Positions 24,086-33,589 of a DNA stretch of 64,000 nt are shown one piece after another; within the stretch, counting starts at the first letter, position 1; every line of letters starts with the position of its first letter. Where the stretch lies: positions 186,001-250,000 of the forward strand of contig NW_027183520.1 in assembly GCF_041296385.1 (NCBI RefSeq), read 5' to 3'. The notes under the pieces were generated by a model, which saw nothing but the letters and a program-made list of their open reading frames with translations, did no database searches and was not told where the DNA came from. This DNA is from Aphelocoma coerulescens. Its lineage: Eukaryota; Chordata; Aves; Passeriformes; Corvidae. The translations under genes and the position numbers were made by a program.

Positions 24086-25525
24086 ATGGGACAGGGGAAA
24101 AGCAAGCCCTCTAGTTCCATAAGGTTTCCCCCAGTACCTGAGGATAGTCCGTTAGGGCTTTTATTGAATAATTGGAGGCATTATTCGAGTACACAGAATA
24201 AAGATAAGGCCAAGATGATTTATTATTGCATAGAGGTCTGGGGAGGAAAGCAGATATCACGAAACGTATTTTGGCCTATATTTGGGTCCTACGAGGACTG
24301 GGTGAGACAGGATTTGAATTTATGGGTAAAAACCAAAACTCCTTTTAGTCGAGAAGAGAGTGAATATGCAAAAATATGGATAGAGACCCCTGGGGTACTC
24401 CTGTTTACTTTAAAGGAAAAATCTGAAGACTCAGGGGCAAGAAGAAAAGATAAAAAGAAAGAGGAAGTTCCGATGATTCCACCCCCCTATATACCTCCGC
24501 AGGCCCCACAGGCACCCCCACTCCCACTCCCTGAGCAGCCCCTAGAGGAAGAAGAAGGGAATCCTGAACCTGAACGGGAGGGACCAATGACAAGGAGCAG
24601 AGCTAGACGTCATAACCTTTATCCATTAAGAGAAATGCCTATGGGGGGACCCCAACCAGGAATTGGCTTTATTTCAGTTCCCCTTAGCTCTGGAGATGTG
24701 CGGGACTTTAAGAAGGAAATGGGGAACCTATTAGAAGACCCCCTGGGAGTTGCAGAGAAGCTAGATCAATTTTTAGGCCCTAATATATACACCTGGGATG
24801 AGCTGCAGTCAATTCTAAATATTCTTTTTACTGCAGAAGAAAAGAACATGATTAGGCGAGCGGGAATGCGAATTTGGGATGCCCAACATGCTCAGGGCCC
24901 ACAGGCAGATATCAAATGGCCTTTACAAAACCCTAATTGGGATCATCAGGATCCAGCACACAGAACTCATATGCAGAACTTAAGGACAATAGTTATACAA
25001 GGGGTCCGAGAGGCAGTACCAAAAGGACAAAACATAAATAAGGCCTTTAATGAGAGGCAGAGAAAGGAGGAAACTCCAACAGATTGGCTAGAAAGAGTAA
25101 GAAAGAATCTACAGCTGTATTCAGGCCTGGACCCAGATACACAGTTGGGTCAGGCACTTCTGAAAACTCAATTTGTAGCCAAATCATGGGATGACATCAG
25201 GAAGAAGCTAGAAAAACTAGAAAATTGGCAGGAGAGAGGATTAGATGAATTGTTGAGAGAAGCACAGAAAGTATATGTCAGGAGGGATGAAGAGAATCAC
25301 AAGAGACAAGTCAGAATGATGGTGGCAGCAGTAAGGGAAAGCAGAAAACAAGACTCTCCCCGCCGAATGGGGCAGATGCCCAGAAAGGCCCCTAGGAACA
25401 CAGAGGGAAATCAGAGGGTAGAAAGGAGGGAAGCAGTCGTATGTTTTTATTGTGGGGAGAAGGGACACATCAGAAGGGATTGCAGAAAGAGGATAAGAGA
25501 TGAAAAGATGTTTAAAGAAGATTAG
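24086..25525 (+). CDS. ERV Gag polyprotein (479 aa)
   Basis: Structural polyprotein that would assemble the core and package RNA. The ATG at 24,086 is chosen because it gives an N-terminal Met-Gly (MGQGK), a myristoylation signal; the frame extends upstream but has no other ATG. From N to C: a matrix region; a proline-rich linker with a PPPY late-domain motif at residues 132-135, which recruits NEDD4-type ligases for budding; a capsid region from about residue 180 with a major-homology-like stretch (ETPTDWLERV); and a nucleocapsid with one CCHC zinc knuckle at about 453-466 (C-X2-C-X4-H-X4-C). A single knuckle and this order fit gammaretroviruses. The frame is open throughout and ends in UAG. 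No activity can be inferred. Confidence 0.95.
   Translation: MGQGKSKPSSSIRFPPVPEDSPLGLLLNNWRHYSSTQNKDKAKMIYYCIEVWGGKQISRNVFWPIFGSYEDWVRQDLNLWVKTKTPFSREESEYAKIWIETPGVLLFTLKEKSEDSGARRKDKKKEEVPMIPPPYIPPQAPQAPPLPLPEQPLEEEEGNPEPEREGPMTRSRARRHNLYPLREMPMGGPQPGIGFISVPLSSGDVRDFKKEMGNLLEDPLGVAEKLDQFLGPNIYTWDELQSILNILFTAEEKNMIRRAGMRIWDAQHAQGPQADIKWPLQNPNWDHQDPAHRTHMQNLRTIVIQGVREAVPKGQNINKAFNERQRKEETPTDWLERVRKNLQLYSGLDPDTQLGQALLKTQFVAKSWDDIRKKLEKLENWQERGLDELLREAQKVYVRRDEENHKRQVRMMVAAVRESRKQDSPRRMGQMPRKAPRNTEGNQRVERREAVVCFYCGEKGHIRRDCRKRIRDEKMFKED
25523..25525 (+). promoter_or_regulatory. UAG stop between gag and pol, likely readthrough site
   Basis: Gag ends in UAG and pol continues in the same frame with no further stop. 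The next bases, AGGGGTCAGGGG, form a purine-rich spacer resembling the one after the murine leukaemia virus gag stop, where a pseudoknot promotes readthrough. A pseudoknot here is inferred, not folded. Confidence 0.75.
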
Positions 25526-28500
25526 AGGGGTCAGGGGCTCTACTTACTGGGGACCAAGAAACATCCAGAGCCCTTGATAAAAATAAAAGTCGGTCCCCAA
25601 TGCCAGGAATTTGAATTCCTGGTAGATACGGGAGCAGAAAGATCAACTATCCAAGTTTTACCATCTGGGTGTAAAGTCTCCCGAGACACTGCCCTTGTAG
25701 TGGGTGCCAAGGGTGAACCTTTTGAGGTCCCTGTTATTAAAGATGTCCTAATAGAAACCGAATCAAAAATAGGAATAGGAAGCCTTTTGTTGGCACCAGA
25801 AGCAGAGTATAACCTCATGGGTAGAGATCTCATAGTAGAATTGGAAATAAACCTAGAGGTAATTAATAAAGAATTGAGAATCAAACTATGCCCCCTTAGA
25901 GTAGAGGATGAAAAGGAGATTAACCCTGAGGTATGGTACACACCTGACAGTGTGGGCCAACTGAACATTCCGCCCTTCTCCGTAACCATAAAAGATCCAG
26001 AAATTCCAATAAGGATCAAGCAGTATCCCATATCCCCAGAAGGGAAACGAGGACTAAAGCCTGAAATAGACAGACTAATAAGCAAGGGACTCCTAGAGCC
26101 CTGTATGTCCCCTTTTAATACACCCATTTTACCAGTAAAGAAACCAGATGGATCCTATCGATTAGTGCATGATTTAAGAGAAATTAATAAGAGGACAGTG
26201 GCCCGGTTCCCGGTGGTTGCTAACCCATACACCCTATTAAGTAGACTAGGGCCAGAAAATCACTGGTATAGTGTAATTGATCTAAAAGATGCATTTTGGG
26301 CCTGCCCCTTAGACGAAAATAGTAGAGATTATTTTGCCTTTGAATGGGAGGACCCAGATACTCATAGGCGACAACAGTTGCGGTGGACCGTGCTGCCACA
26401 AGGGTTCACAGAATCACCAAATTTATTTGGACAAGCATTAGAACAAATCCTCCAAGAATATCAAACAAGAGAAAACATTACTTTGATTCAGTATGTGGAT
26501 GACCTCCTGATTGCAGGAAGAAAAGAAGAAGAAGTTCGGGAGGAGAGCATTAAACTGTTAAACTTTCTAAGCTTGAAGAGACTAAAAGTATCAAAGGCAA
26601 AATTACAGTTTGTAGAAGAAGAAGTAAAATATTTAGGCCATTATTTGAGTAAAGGAGAGAAGAAAATAGACCCCGAAAGAGTGAAAGGAATCCTCTCACT
26701 CCCGCCACCAAGGAGCAAGAGACAAGTAAGGCAATTGCTAGGATTAGTAGGCTACTGTAGACAATGGATTGATAATTATAGTACCAAGGTCAAATTTCTG
26801 TATAACAAGCTCAGTCATGACGGGTTATTGAAATGGAGCAGAGAGGATGAGAGGAATTTAGAACAACTGCAACAGGATTTAATTAATGCTCCAGTACTAA
26901 GTTTACCTGATTTAAAAAGACCATTTTATCTATTTGTAAACATTGAAAATGGGACAGCATATGGAGTATTAACTCAAGATTGGGCTAGGAGAAAGAAACC
27001 GGTAGGATACTTGTCAAAGCTATTAGATCCAGTAAGCAAGGGATGGCCTACATGCCTACAGGCAGTGGTAGCCTGTGCTCTCTTAGTAGAAGAAGCACGT
27101 AAAATAACTTTTAATGGGGAACTCAAGGTATTATCTCCACATAACATTAGGGGAATATTGCAACAAAAAGCTGAAAAATGGATAACAGATTCGAGACTTT
27201 TAAAGTATGAAGGGATCTTATTAGATTCCCCAAAGCTAACACTAGAGGTCACTACACTACAAAATCCGGCCCAGTTCTTATACGGAGAACCAAATGAGAA
27301 TAAATTAGCCCATGATTGCATGTTAACTATAAAAGAACAAACCAAAATCCGACCGGACTTAGAAGAAGAAGAATTAGAAGAAGGGGAGAGGCTGTTTGTA
27401 GACGGATCATCTCGGGTAATAGAGGGAAAGAGAGTATCTGGCTATGCAATCATTAAAGAGGAAGGGTCAGAAGTCTTAGAGTCAGGACCTCTAAGTAGAT
27501 CCTGGTCAGCTCAAGCTTGTGAATTGTATGCAGTCTTACGAGCTCTGAGATTGCTGAAAAATAAAACAGGGACAATATATACAGACTCCAAATATGCATA
27601 TGGAGTGGTACATACATTTGGGAAAATATGGGAAGAACGAGGGTTAATAAACTCTCAAGGGAAAGACTTAGTCCATCAGGAGCTAATAAGACAGCTACTC
27701 CAGGCCTTACAGGAGCCTAGAAGAATTGCTGTAGTACATCTCAGAGGTCACCAGAAAGGAATAGATTTTAGAAGTAGAGGTAATAACGCAGCAGACCAAG
27801 AAGCAAAAAGGGCAGCACTTTTGGTTATACGACAAGTTCAGGATAAGAACCAACCAAAGGAGAAATTCCCCAATAAAACTAGGTGCATTTATAGTTTTAC
27901 AGAACAAGAAAAAGAGAAACTATCACAAATGGGGCTAAAAGAAAATTCAGAAGGAGAATGGAAACTCCCAGATGGAAGAGTAGCACTACCTAAATCAATA
28001 GCAGTGGAAATTTTACAAAGGATACATAGCCAAACTCATTGGGGAACACAAGCACTAGCAGACCAGTTTGCCGCTAAGTATATGTGTATTGGAATATATA
28101 ATTTGGCAAAACAAATTGTTAAAGGCTGCATAACTTGCCTTAAAGTGAATAAGGCTTATTTAAGAGAACGCCCATTGGGAGGGAGACCACTAGCACACAG
28201 GCCCTTTGCTAACATACAACTAGATTTCACCGAATTGCCCAAAGTAAGAAGAAGTAAATACTTATTAGTTATAGTAGACCATCTAACGCATTTTGTCGAA
28301 GCATTTCCCACAGCAAGGGCAACAGCACAGACAGTGGTCAAAGTTCTATTAGAAAATATTATCCCTAGATATGGAATAATTGAGACTATTGACTCCGACC
28401 GAGGACCCCACTTTGTATCTAAAATCATCAAAGAAGTAATGGGAATTATGGGAATAAAGTGGAAATATCATACCCCCTGGCATCCCCAAAGTTCAGGACG

Positions 28501-29047
28501 AGTAGAAAGAATGAATGGAGAAATAAAGAAGCAATTGACAAAGCTTATGCTTGAAACCAAGTTGTCGTGGGTGAAATGTCTACCATTAGCTTTGTTAAAC
28601 ATACGGACTCAACCAAGATCTGACATGGGAATCTCCCCTTTTGAGATGCTGTATGGAATGCCTTATAATGTGGGGGAACCTCAAGATCACCCAAATCTAA
28701 GAGACCAAAACATGAATCATTACATTATTACCTTAATGAGATATAGAGAAGAATTATGGAAAAAGGGCATGATAACTCAAAGGCCCCCGCTAGAACTTAA
28801 ACTACATCGAATTCAACCAGGAAATTGGGTATTAATCAAATCATGGAAAGAAACCTCATTAACCCCACAATGGGAGGGACCTTATCTTGTTCTACTTACT
28901 ACAAAAACAGCAATAAGAACAGCTGAAAGAGAATGGACGCATGCAAGCAGAATTAAAGGACCTGTGGAAAAGCCATCCCCCCAGTGGCAAGTAACCAGTC
29001 CTCCTGGAGACTTAAAATTGAAAATTCAAAGAAAAGACTGTAAATGA
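25526..29047 (+). CDS. ERV Pol: protease, RT, RNase H, integrase (1173 codons)
   Basis: Enzymatic polyprotein, made as a Gag-Pol extension. Numbering from the codon after UAG: aspartic protease with LVDTGA from residue 32; reverse transcriptase with YVDD at 323-326; RNase H with its four acidic residues at D626, E666, D687 and D757; integrase with an HHCC zinc site (H834, H838, C868, C871) and the catalytic triad D900, D958, E994, which has 35 residues between the last two. The C-terminus has a GPY/F-like segment (WEGPYLVLL). Every signature I checked is present and no frame break is seen, which is unusual for an avian ERV and agrees with the young LTRs. Its stop overlaps the next ORF as ATGA. 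Confidence 0.96.
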   Translation, partial: RGQGLYLLGTKKHPEPLIKIKVGPQCQEFEFLVDTGAERSTIQVLPSGCKVSRDTALVVGAKGEPFEVPVIKDVLIETESKIGIGSLLLAPEAEYNLMGRDLIVELEINLEVINKELRIKLCPLRVEDEKEINPEVWYTPDSVGQLNIPPFSVTIKDPEIPIRIKQYPISPEGKRGLKPEIDRLISKGLLEPCMSPFNTPILPVKKPDGSYRLVHDLREINKRTVARFPVVANPYTLLSRLGPENHWYSVIDLKDAFWACPLDENSRDYFAFEWEDPDTHRRQQLRWTVLPQGFTESPNLFGQALEQILQEYQTRENITLIQYVDDLLIAGRKEEEVREESIKLLNFLSLKRLKVSKAKLQFVEEEVKYLGHYLSKGEKKIDPERVKGILSLPPPRSKRQVRQLLGLVGYCRQWIDNYSTKVKFLYNKLSHDGLLKWSREDERNLEQLQQDLINAPVLSLPDLKRPFYLFVNIENGTAYGVLTQDWARRKKPVGYLSKLLDPVSKGWPTCLQAVVACALLVEEARKITFNGELKVLSPHNIRGILQQKAEKWITDSRLLKYEGILLDSPKLTLEVTTLQNPAQFLYGEPNENKLAHDCMLTIKEQTKIRPDLEEEELEEGERLFVDGSSRVIEGKRVSGYAIIKEEGSEVLESGPLSRSWSAQACELYAVLRALRLLKNKTGTIYTDSKYAYGVVHTFGKIWEERGLINSQGKDLVHQELIRQLLQALQEPRRIAVVHLRGHQKGIDFRSRGNNAADQEAKRAALLVIRQVQDKNQPKEKFPNKTRCIYSFTEQEKEKLSQMGLKENSEGEWKLPDGRVALPKSIAVEILQRIHSQTHWGTQALADQFAAKYMCIGIYNLAKQIVKGCITCLKVNKAYLRERPLGGRPLAHRPFANIQLDFTELPKVRRSKYLLVIVDHLTHFVEAFPTARATAQTVVKVLLENIIPRYGIIETIDSDRGPHFVSKIIKEVMGIMGIKWKYHTPWHPQSSGRVERMNGEIKKQLTKLMLETKLSWVKCLPLALLNIRTQPRSDMGISPFEMLYGMPYNVGEPQDHPNLRDQNMNHYIITLMRYREELWKKGMITQRPPLELKLHRIQPGNWVLIKSWKETSLTPQWEGPYLVLLTTKTAIRTAEREWTHASRIKGPVEKPSPQWQVTSPPGDLKLKIQRKDCK

Positions 29048-29694
29048 GCAAATACAAAATCGAGTATTTACCCAATCCTCTGTATACAGATGAAGGACTA
29101 ATTTTTAAAAATGATGTTAGAATAAGGTGTGGGAATTCTAATTGTAGATGTTATCCTTTTGTTTGTTATATATGTATAGTATGCAGGGAAAAGTGGTGGA
29201 GTCATTGTGAAAGGGGAACTCCCCCCAGAGGTGTTTGCATCCCCTGCCGGAAGCTTCAAGGTCAATTTACTAATTGGGCTCTAGCACATGCAGTATCACG
29301 AGGAATTCTAAAAAAGGGGTCAAGTGAATGGTGGGAAATAGTATTTAAGGGAATTAATCCCCATTATTATTGTTACAACTTTAACTTACCGGCCCCCTTT
29401 GTAGCTGACATCTGTGACAGCATTTGTCGCAAACGCCTGAGGGGAGTCCAGTGTAACACTCCAGAAGTTAAGAACCGTAATTGGAACTCCTACATTAAGA
29501 GGCAAGAAACCCGACAGGCTCGATCCCAAGGACCTCCTGAAGAATACTCCTGCTGCCGAGAAGATAGTACCCCTCGTGGCCCGAAGCAACCGGGTCGACG
29601 AGCGAGGCAGAGGAGTAAAAAGCTGTGGAGGAAAGAACCCCTGTATTGGGATACTAGAGCAATGCTTGCAGAACTGCCTCAGGAGTGGGACTAG
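29044..29694 (+). CDS. Unassigned 216-aa Cys-rich, basic ERV protein
   Basis: An open frame between pol and env, in a frame different from both. Its ATG overlaps the pol stop (ATGA, 29,044-29,047). Classical alpha- and gammaretroviruses have no gene here. Residues 29-68 hold nine Cys and one His, including C-X2-C pairs at 41/44, 44/47 and 65/68, which suggests metal binding. More Cys lie at 110, 124, 128, 137, 170 and 171. Residues 185-197 form an Arg/Lys-rich patch (GRRARQRSKKLWRK) that could be a nuclear-localisation or RNA-binding motif. A Cys-rich part followed by a basic part recalls complex-retrovirus regulators in layout only. I see no signal peptide. It could be an accessory protein, a displaced env leader, or captured sequence. 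Expression route unknown: termination-reinitiation or splicing. Confidence 0.7.
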   Translation: MSKYKIEYLPNPLYTDEGLIFKNDVRIRCGNSNCRCYPFVCYICIVCREKWWSHCERGTPPRGVCIPCRKLQGQFTNWALAHAVSRGILKKGSSEWWEIVFKGINPHYYCYNFNLPAPFVADICDSICRKRLRGVQCNTPEVKNRNWNSYIKRQETRQARSQGPPEEYSCCREDSTPRGPKQPGRRARQRSKKLWRKEPLYWDTRAMLAELPQEWD

Positions 29695-29818
29695 AAAGCC
29701 TCAGTGTGACCCACCACATGTGAAAGGGGGAAAGACACCACCAAACTATAGTAACCAAATAACTATTACCACAAATCGACTCCACCATTTAGCCTAGCGT
29801 AGTATTTTTCTACTAATC
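29695..29818 (+). other. Segment between the 216-aa ORF and env
   Basis: The env frame is open upstream of 29,795 (back to at least 29,576) but has no ATG there and is closed by TAG at 29,795-29,797. A hydrophobic stretch straddles the env ATG (SIFLLIMLCLI), as though the signal peptide began upstream of the present start. Confidence 0.5.
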
Positions 29819-31645
29819 ATGCTTTGCTTAATTAAATTGAACGGGGTTGAGACTTTAGAAGAGACACACTTTCCACACGAACCCTTTAAACGGTCATTAG
29901 TTAGGTTAAGTGATAATAGGATACTACAAACAAATACCACTGTAGGGGCACCAAGTTTTCGAGCGGGATTATGTGATCTAACAGCTATTGAACACTGTGG
30001 AAAAGAACTAAACCTAACAGGATTTTATATGTGTCCAACCGCTAATCGAGGGAAATCATACTGTAATTATCCAGGAGAATATTTCTGTGGATATTGGGGG
30101 TGTGAGACAATAGCCTCCGACTGGATCCCGGGAGGGGGACCAGACAAATTTCTGAAAGCTGGGTTCGGGCCCGTAGGGTGCACTAAGCCACGAAGAGGAC
30201 CTTCTGGAGAGACGACATATATGGGGACCTGTTCCTTTATATATATAAATATAATGCAACCCACTAATCCGGATTGGTTACTGGGGAAAATCTGGGGAAT
30301 CAGACACTGGGAACCCGAGAAAGATAGAGGAAACCTAATAATGATTAAGAAAGAACACGCACCCCCTGATCCAGAACTAGTTGGACCAAACCAGGGTCTA
30401 GGGGAACTAGAGGAAATAGGCAATATAAACAAAACTCAGCAAGTTGGTAGTATAACAATTACTCCCCAGAGCGAGAATCCAACTGATGTTAAAACAAATT
30501 TAGAATATAGTGCTCTATGGAAGATCATGCAAGCTAGTTATGGTGTAATAAATAAGACCAATCCAGAGCTAACTAAGGAATGCTGGTTATGTTACAACAT
30601 CAGGCCGCCTTTTTATGAAGGAATAGGTGTGACTGCAAAGGCTAGAAGAATTAACGGCACAAACCCAGCACAATGTCTTTGGAAACAGAGAAAAGAATCA
30701 ATTCAAGGACTGACTTTGTCTCAAGTAACTGAGAAAGGAAGATGTATAGGAAACATTCCAAAACATAAAGAACATTTGTGTGAGGTAAAGATATCACCTA
30801 AAGAAGATGAAAAACCTGCAGATTGGTTGCTCCCAGCCGCAAATACTAAATGGGTGTGTAACAATATAAGAATCACACCCTGCCTTTCACTCAAACTATT
30901 TAATTACACCCACGATTATTGTATTCAAGTGTCCATCATACCTCGAATCACGTATCATCCTAGTGAATACATGTACCAACAACACACCACAGCAGATCAT
31001 CACCTAGTAAAAAGAGAACCTTTTACTGCATTAACCATAGCAACCCTTCTCACTATAGGAGGAGTTGGGGCAGGAACTGGAACAGCATCCTTAGTCACCC
31101 AGCAAAAAGAGTTAAGAGCACTAAGGGTCTCAGTAGATGAAGATCTAAGCCGAATAGAACAAGCAATTGATGGCCTAGTAAAATGAGTAAGATCTCTATC
31201 AGAAGTAGTCCTACAAAATAGGAGGGGTTTAGACTTATTATTCCTTCAGCAGGGAGGACTGTGTGTAGCACTCAAAGAAGAATGCTGTGTCTACGCAGAC
31301 CACACTGGGGTAGTGATAGACACCATGACTGAACTAAGAAAACGGCTAGAACAACGGAAAAGAGAAAGAGAGGCACAACAGAGCTGGTATGAATCCTGGT
31401 TTAACCATTCACCCTGGTTAACCACTTTGTTATCTACCATCGCAGGGCCTCTACTTCTGTTAGTCCTAGGACTCACATTTGGGCCGTGTATACTTAATAA
31501 GTTGATCTCCATAGTAAAAGGGCGCTTAGAAGTAGCACATTTAATGCTCCTTAGGGCTAAATACCAGCAGATATCAGAAAATCATGAAGAAGAAATGTTA
31601 GAATTAGCTAAACAGGAGCTAAAAAGATTCAATGAACAAAAATGA
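29819..31645 (+). pseudogene. ERV env, interrupted by one in-frame TGA
   Basis: Envelope glycoprotein gene, 608 codons if the break is ignored. The surface part has several N-X-S/T sites and a CXXC (CWLC, codons 255-258). The subunit boundary is a weak basic site (LVKR, codons 396-399) followed by a hydrophobic, Gly/Ala-rich segment that looks like a fusion peptide. TGA at 31,184-31,186 (codon 456) stops translation within the ectodomain of the transmembrane subunit. Beyond it the same frame stays open with CX6CC (Cys 482, 489, 490), a membrane segment at about 31,421-31,496 and a tail of roughly 50 residues. CXXC plus CX6CC is the gamma-type covalent envelope signature. As it stands the product would lack the membrane anchor. 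The signal peptide at the N-terminus is also short or incomplete. Confidence 0.9.
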
Positions 31646-31650
31646 ACAAG

Positions 31651-31664
31651 AGAAAAAGGGGGGA
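31651..31664 (+). promoter_or_regulatory. Polypurine tract
   Basis: AGAAAAAGGGGGGA immediately before the 3' LTR; this is the primer site for plus-strand DNA synthesis. Confidence 0.92.
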
Positions 31665-31665
31665 T

Positions 31666-32131
31666 TGTAATAAATGAGGGTATTTTGTTCATTGAAAAGA
31701 GCTGACACAGGCCACAACGTACATAACAGGAAATGTCTTAACAAATCTATATGTAAAGGTTGTAAGTGCTGTAAGTGTACTATTGTTTAAGCTCCAGGAA
31801 GAAAAGCAGGGGATACTAACTGACCAAATATGGAAAAGGTCACCCAGAGGGCACTTGAAGAAGACTACTAGCCTTCAGCCACCGACCACCAGAAGGCAGA
31901 AAACGACCCCCTAGCAACAAGTTCACACACGCGCAGAGTACTCCCTTAAAGAAGAGTTAACAGGAAACGATCCTGCATAAAAGAAGGACTGAAATTTGCA
32001 AACCCCTGCGGCAATTCGGTGGAGCGGGGACTCCCCTGTCGCCCAGCGCTGATTTTGCTTATGCCTTGCTTGCTGTAATTAATAAATTCTCTAATTTGAT
32101 TAAACCTCTTTGTCTGCCTCCATCAATCACA
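31666..32131 (+). repeat. 3' LTR (466 bp)
   Basis: Full-length partner of the 5' LTR, beginning TGTAATAA and ending AATCACA, followed by the TGAT target duplication. It keeps CpG at three of the five sites where the two LTRs differ. Confidence 0.96.
32081..32086 (+). terminator. Poly(A) signal of the 3' LTR
   Basis: AATAAA at the same LTR offset as 23,628-23,633 in the 5' copy. It would direct 3'-end formation of proviral transcripts. Confidence 0.75.
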
Positions 32132-32135
32132 TGAT

Positions 32136-32399
32136 CAAACACTTCTTACGGTAAAGATCACCATCCTATAGTCTGAACTACGCACTGACTTCCCTCATGG
32201 CCGCCACCCTGATCCATTCTCTGCACATTGACTGAGCCTGACCGTACCCTCTGCAACCACCACCTCCCTGGGCAACCTGTGCCAACGCCTGACCACCCCA
32301 ACAGCGAAAAAACAACGTTAATCTGTCATCCCAATCCCCACTGTCTCATTTGAAGGCCACTCCCTCTAGTAGTCCCTGGGCTTCTTTGCAGAAGCCATG
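32136..32399. other. Flank between ERV and CpG island, no gene seen
   Basis: Mixed-composition sequence with no recognised exon or repeat. Confidence 0.5.
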
Positions 32400-32960
32400 T
32401 GACGGGAAGGCGGCTCGCCGCTCTCCTTTGCCCACGCGGCTGGCTTCCTTCCAGGCCCGATCCCACCCCCGGCAAGGAAGGAACGCACCCACCCACACGC
32501 CCGGGGCCGCTCCTCCCCGGGGCTCTGTCAGTCCCCCGCCGGGGGCCGGTCACTCCCTCACCGGGGCTCTGTCAGTCCCCCGCCGGGGCTCGGTCACTCC
32601 CTCGCCGGGGGTCACTCCCCCACCGCAGCCCGCTGCCCGCGCCCGCCCCGCCGCCGCCGCTCCCGCTCTGCCGCCCCCGCGGCCCCTCAGCGGCCCCGGC
32701 CCCTCCGGGCCCCGCCCCCGCCCCGCGGCCCCGCTCAATCCCCGCCGAGCCCCGCCCGTCCCGCGGCTCCCCATTGGTGGCGCGCGCTGCGCCCGCGGCC
32801 CGAGCGGCGCGAGCGGCGCAGGCTCCGCCCCCTGTCCCTCTGCGCGCGCCGAGCGCTCGGCCGGGCCCTGGGGAGCGGCGGCCGCGGGGCCCGCGCGGAG
32901 CGGCCGCTCCTCCGGGGCTGCGCCGCCAGCACGGCCGGGCAGGAGGGATCGCTGCAGAAA
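32400..32960. promoter_or_regulatory. CpG island with an internal GC minisatellite
   Basis: Very GC- and CpG-rich for about 560 bp. From about 32,510 to 32,625 it holds imperfect repeats of 30-40 bp built on CCCCGCCGGGG and CGGTCACTCCCT. It could be the promoter of a gene on either strand, but no following exon is recognised. The GC-boxes (CCCCGCCCC types) near 32,705-32,735 are compatible with a housekeeping promoter. Confidence 0.6.
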
Positions 32961-33062
32961 CCCAAACGTTCTGCAAGAGCGGGAATCGGTGTCCAAGGAC
33001 ATCGTTTACACCTGCACTTGGCTCACAACATCCCCCTGCAGCGCTACGGGCTGGTTACTTTA

Positions 33063-33165
33063 GGCGGCCACAGAGCCCTTCAGGGGAACTGGGCCGCCTT
33101 GACTTGTTAGCAAAGCGGCCACAGAGTCCCTAAATCCGATTGGGCTGCCTGCAGTTGTTACTAAA
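33063..33165. repeat. Two imperfect tandem repeats of about 50 bp
   Basis: GCGGCCACAGAG occurs at about 33,063 and 33,114, each followed by a similar GGGCYGCCT...GTTR sequence. A simple two-copy duplication; function unknown. Confidence 0.6.
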
Positions 33166-33224
33166 CTCCCCACATTGCACTGACCGTTCTGTGCAATTTC
33201 CAATGGCCCCGCAGAAAAAGACCG

Positions 33225-33585
33225 GGGGTGCTGGCCAAGAGCTGCTGAACACGAGCCCAGGTGTGCCCACGTGGCCAAGAAGGACATTGGCATCCTGGCC
33301 TGGGTCAGCAACAGTGCGGCCAGCAGGACCAGGGCAGTGACTGTCCCACTGTTTTGGGCACCGCTGAGGCCCCACTCGAATCATGGGGTCAGTTTTGGGT
33401 CCCTCACTGCAAGAAAGACTTTGAGGTGCTGGAGCGTGTCCAGAGAAGGGAACTGAGCTGGGGCAGGCTCTGGAGCACAAGTCTGAGGAGAAGCTGCTGA
33501 GGGAGATGGGGGGGCTCAGCCTGGAGAAAAGGAGGCTCGGGGAGGGCCTTCCCTCTCTCTCCAACTCCCTGGAAGGACACCGGCT
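33225..33585 (+). mobile_element. CR1 LINE fragment (3' region)
   Basis: Sense-strand match to the familiar 3' end of avian CR1: GGCCAAGAAGGACATTGGCA, then GTGGAGCGTGTCCAGAGAAG-like sequence, then CAGCCTGGAGAAAAGGAGGC. It is 5'-truncated, as most copies are, and degraded by substitutions and small deletions, so it is old. This is the clearest single marker that the host is a bird. Confidence 0.9.
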
Positions 33586-33589
33586 TGGG

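Larger units (their letters stand above)
23209..32135 (+). mobile_element. Nearly complete gamma-like endogenous retrovirus
   Basis: An 8.9-kb provirus. The 4-bp direct repeat TGAT stands at 23,209-23,212 and 32,132-32,135, outside the LTRs, and indicates an undisturbed integration. The order is LTR, tRNA-His primer site, leader, gag, UAG, pol in the same frame, a 216-codon ORF, env, polypurine tract, LTR. Gamma-type traits are the 4-bp duplication, a single zinc knuckle in Gag, the gag-pol stop arrangement, a GPY/F-like integrase end, and CXXC plus CX6CC motifs in Env. The LTRs differ at 5 of 466 sites, so the insertion is young. Env has one internal stop; gag, pol and the extra ORF are open. 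Confidence 0.96.

Noticed and set aside
25540..26127. 195-codon antisense ORF inside pol
   Set aside because: Shadow of the pol reading frame, with no recognisable domain or promoter.
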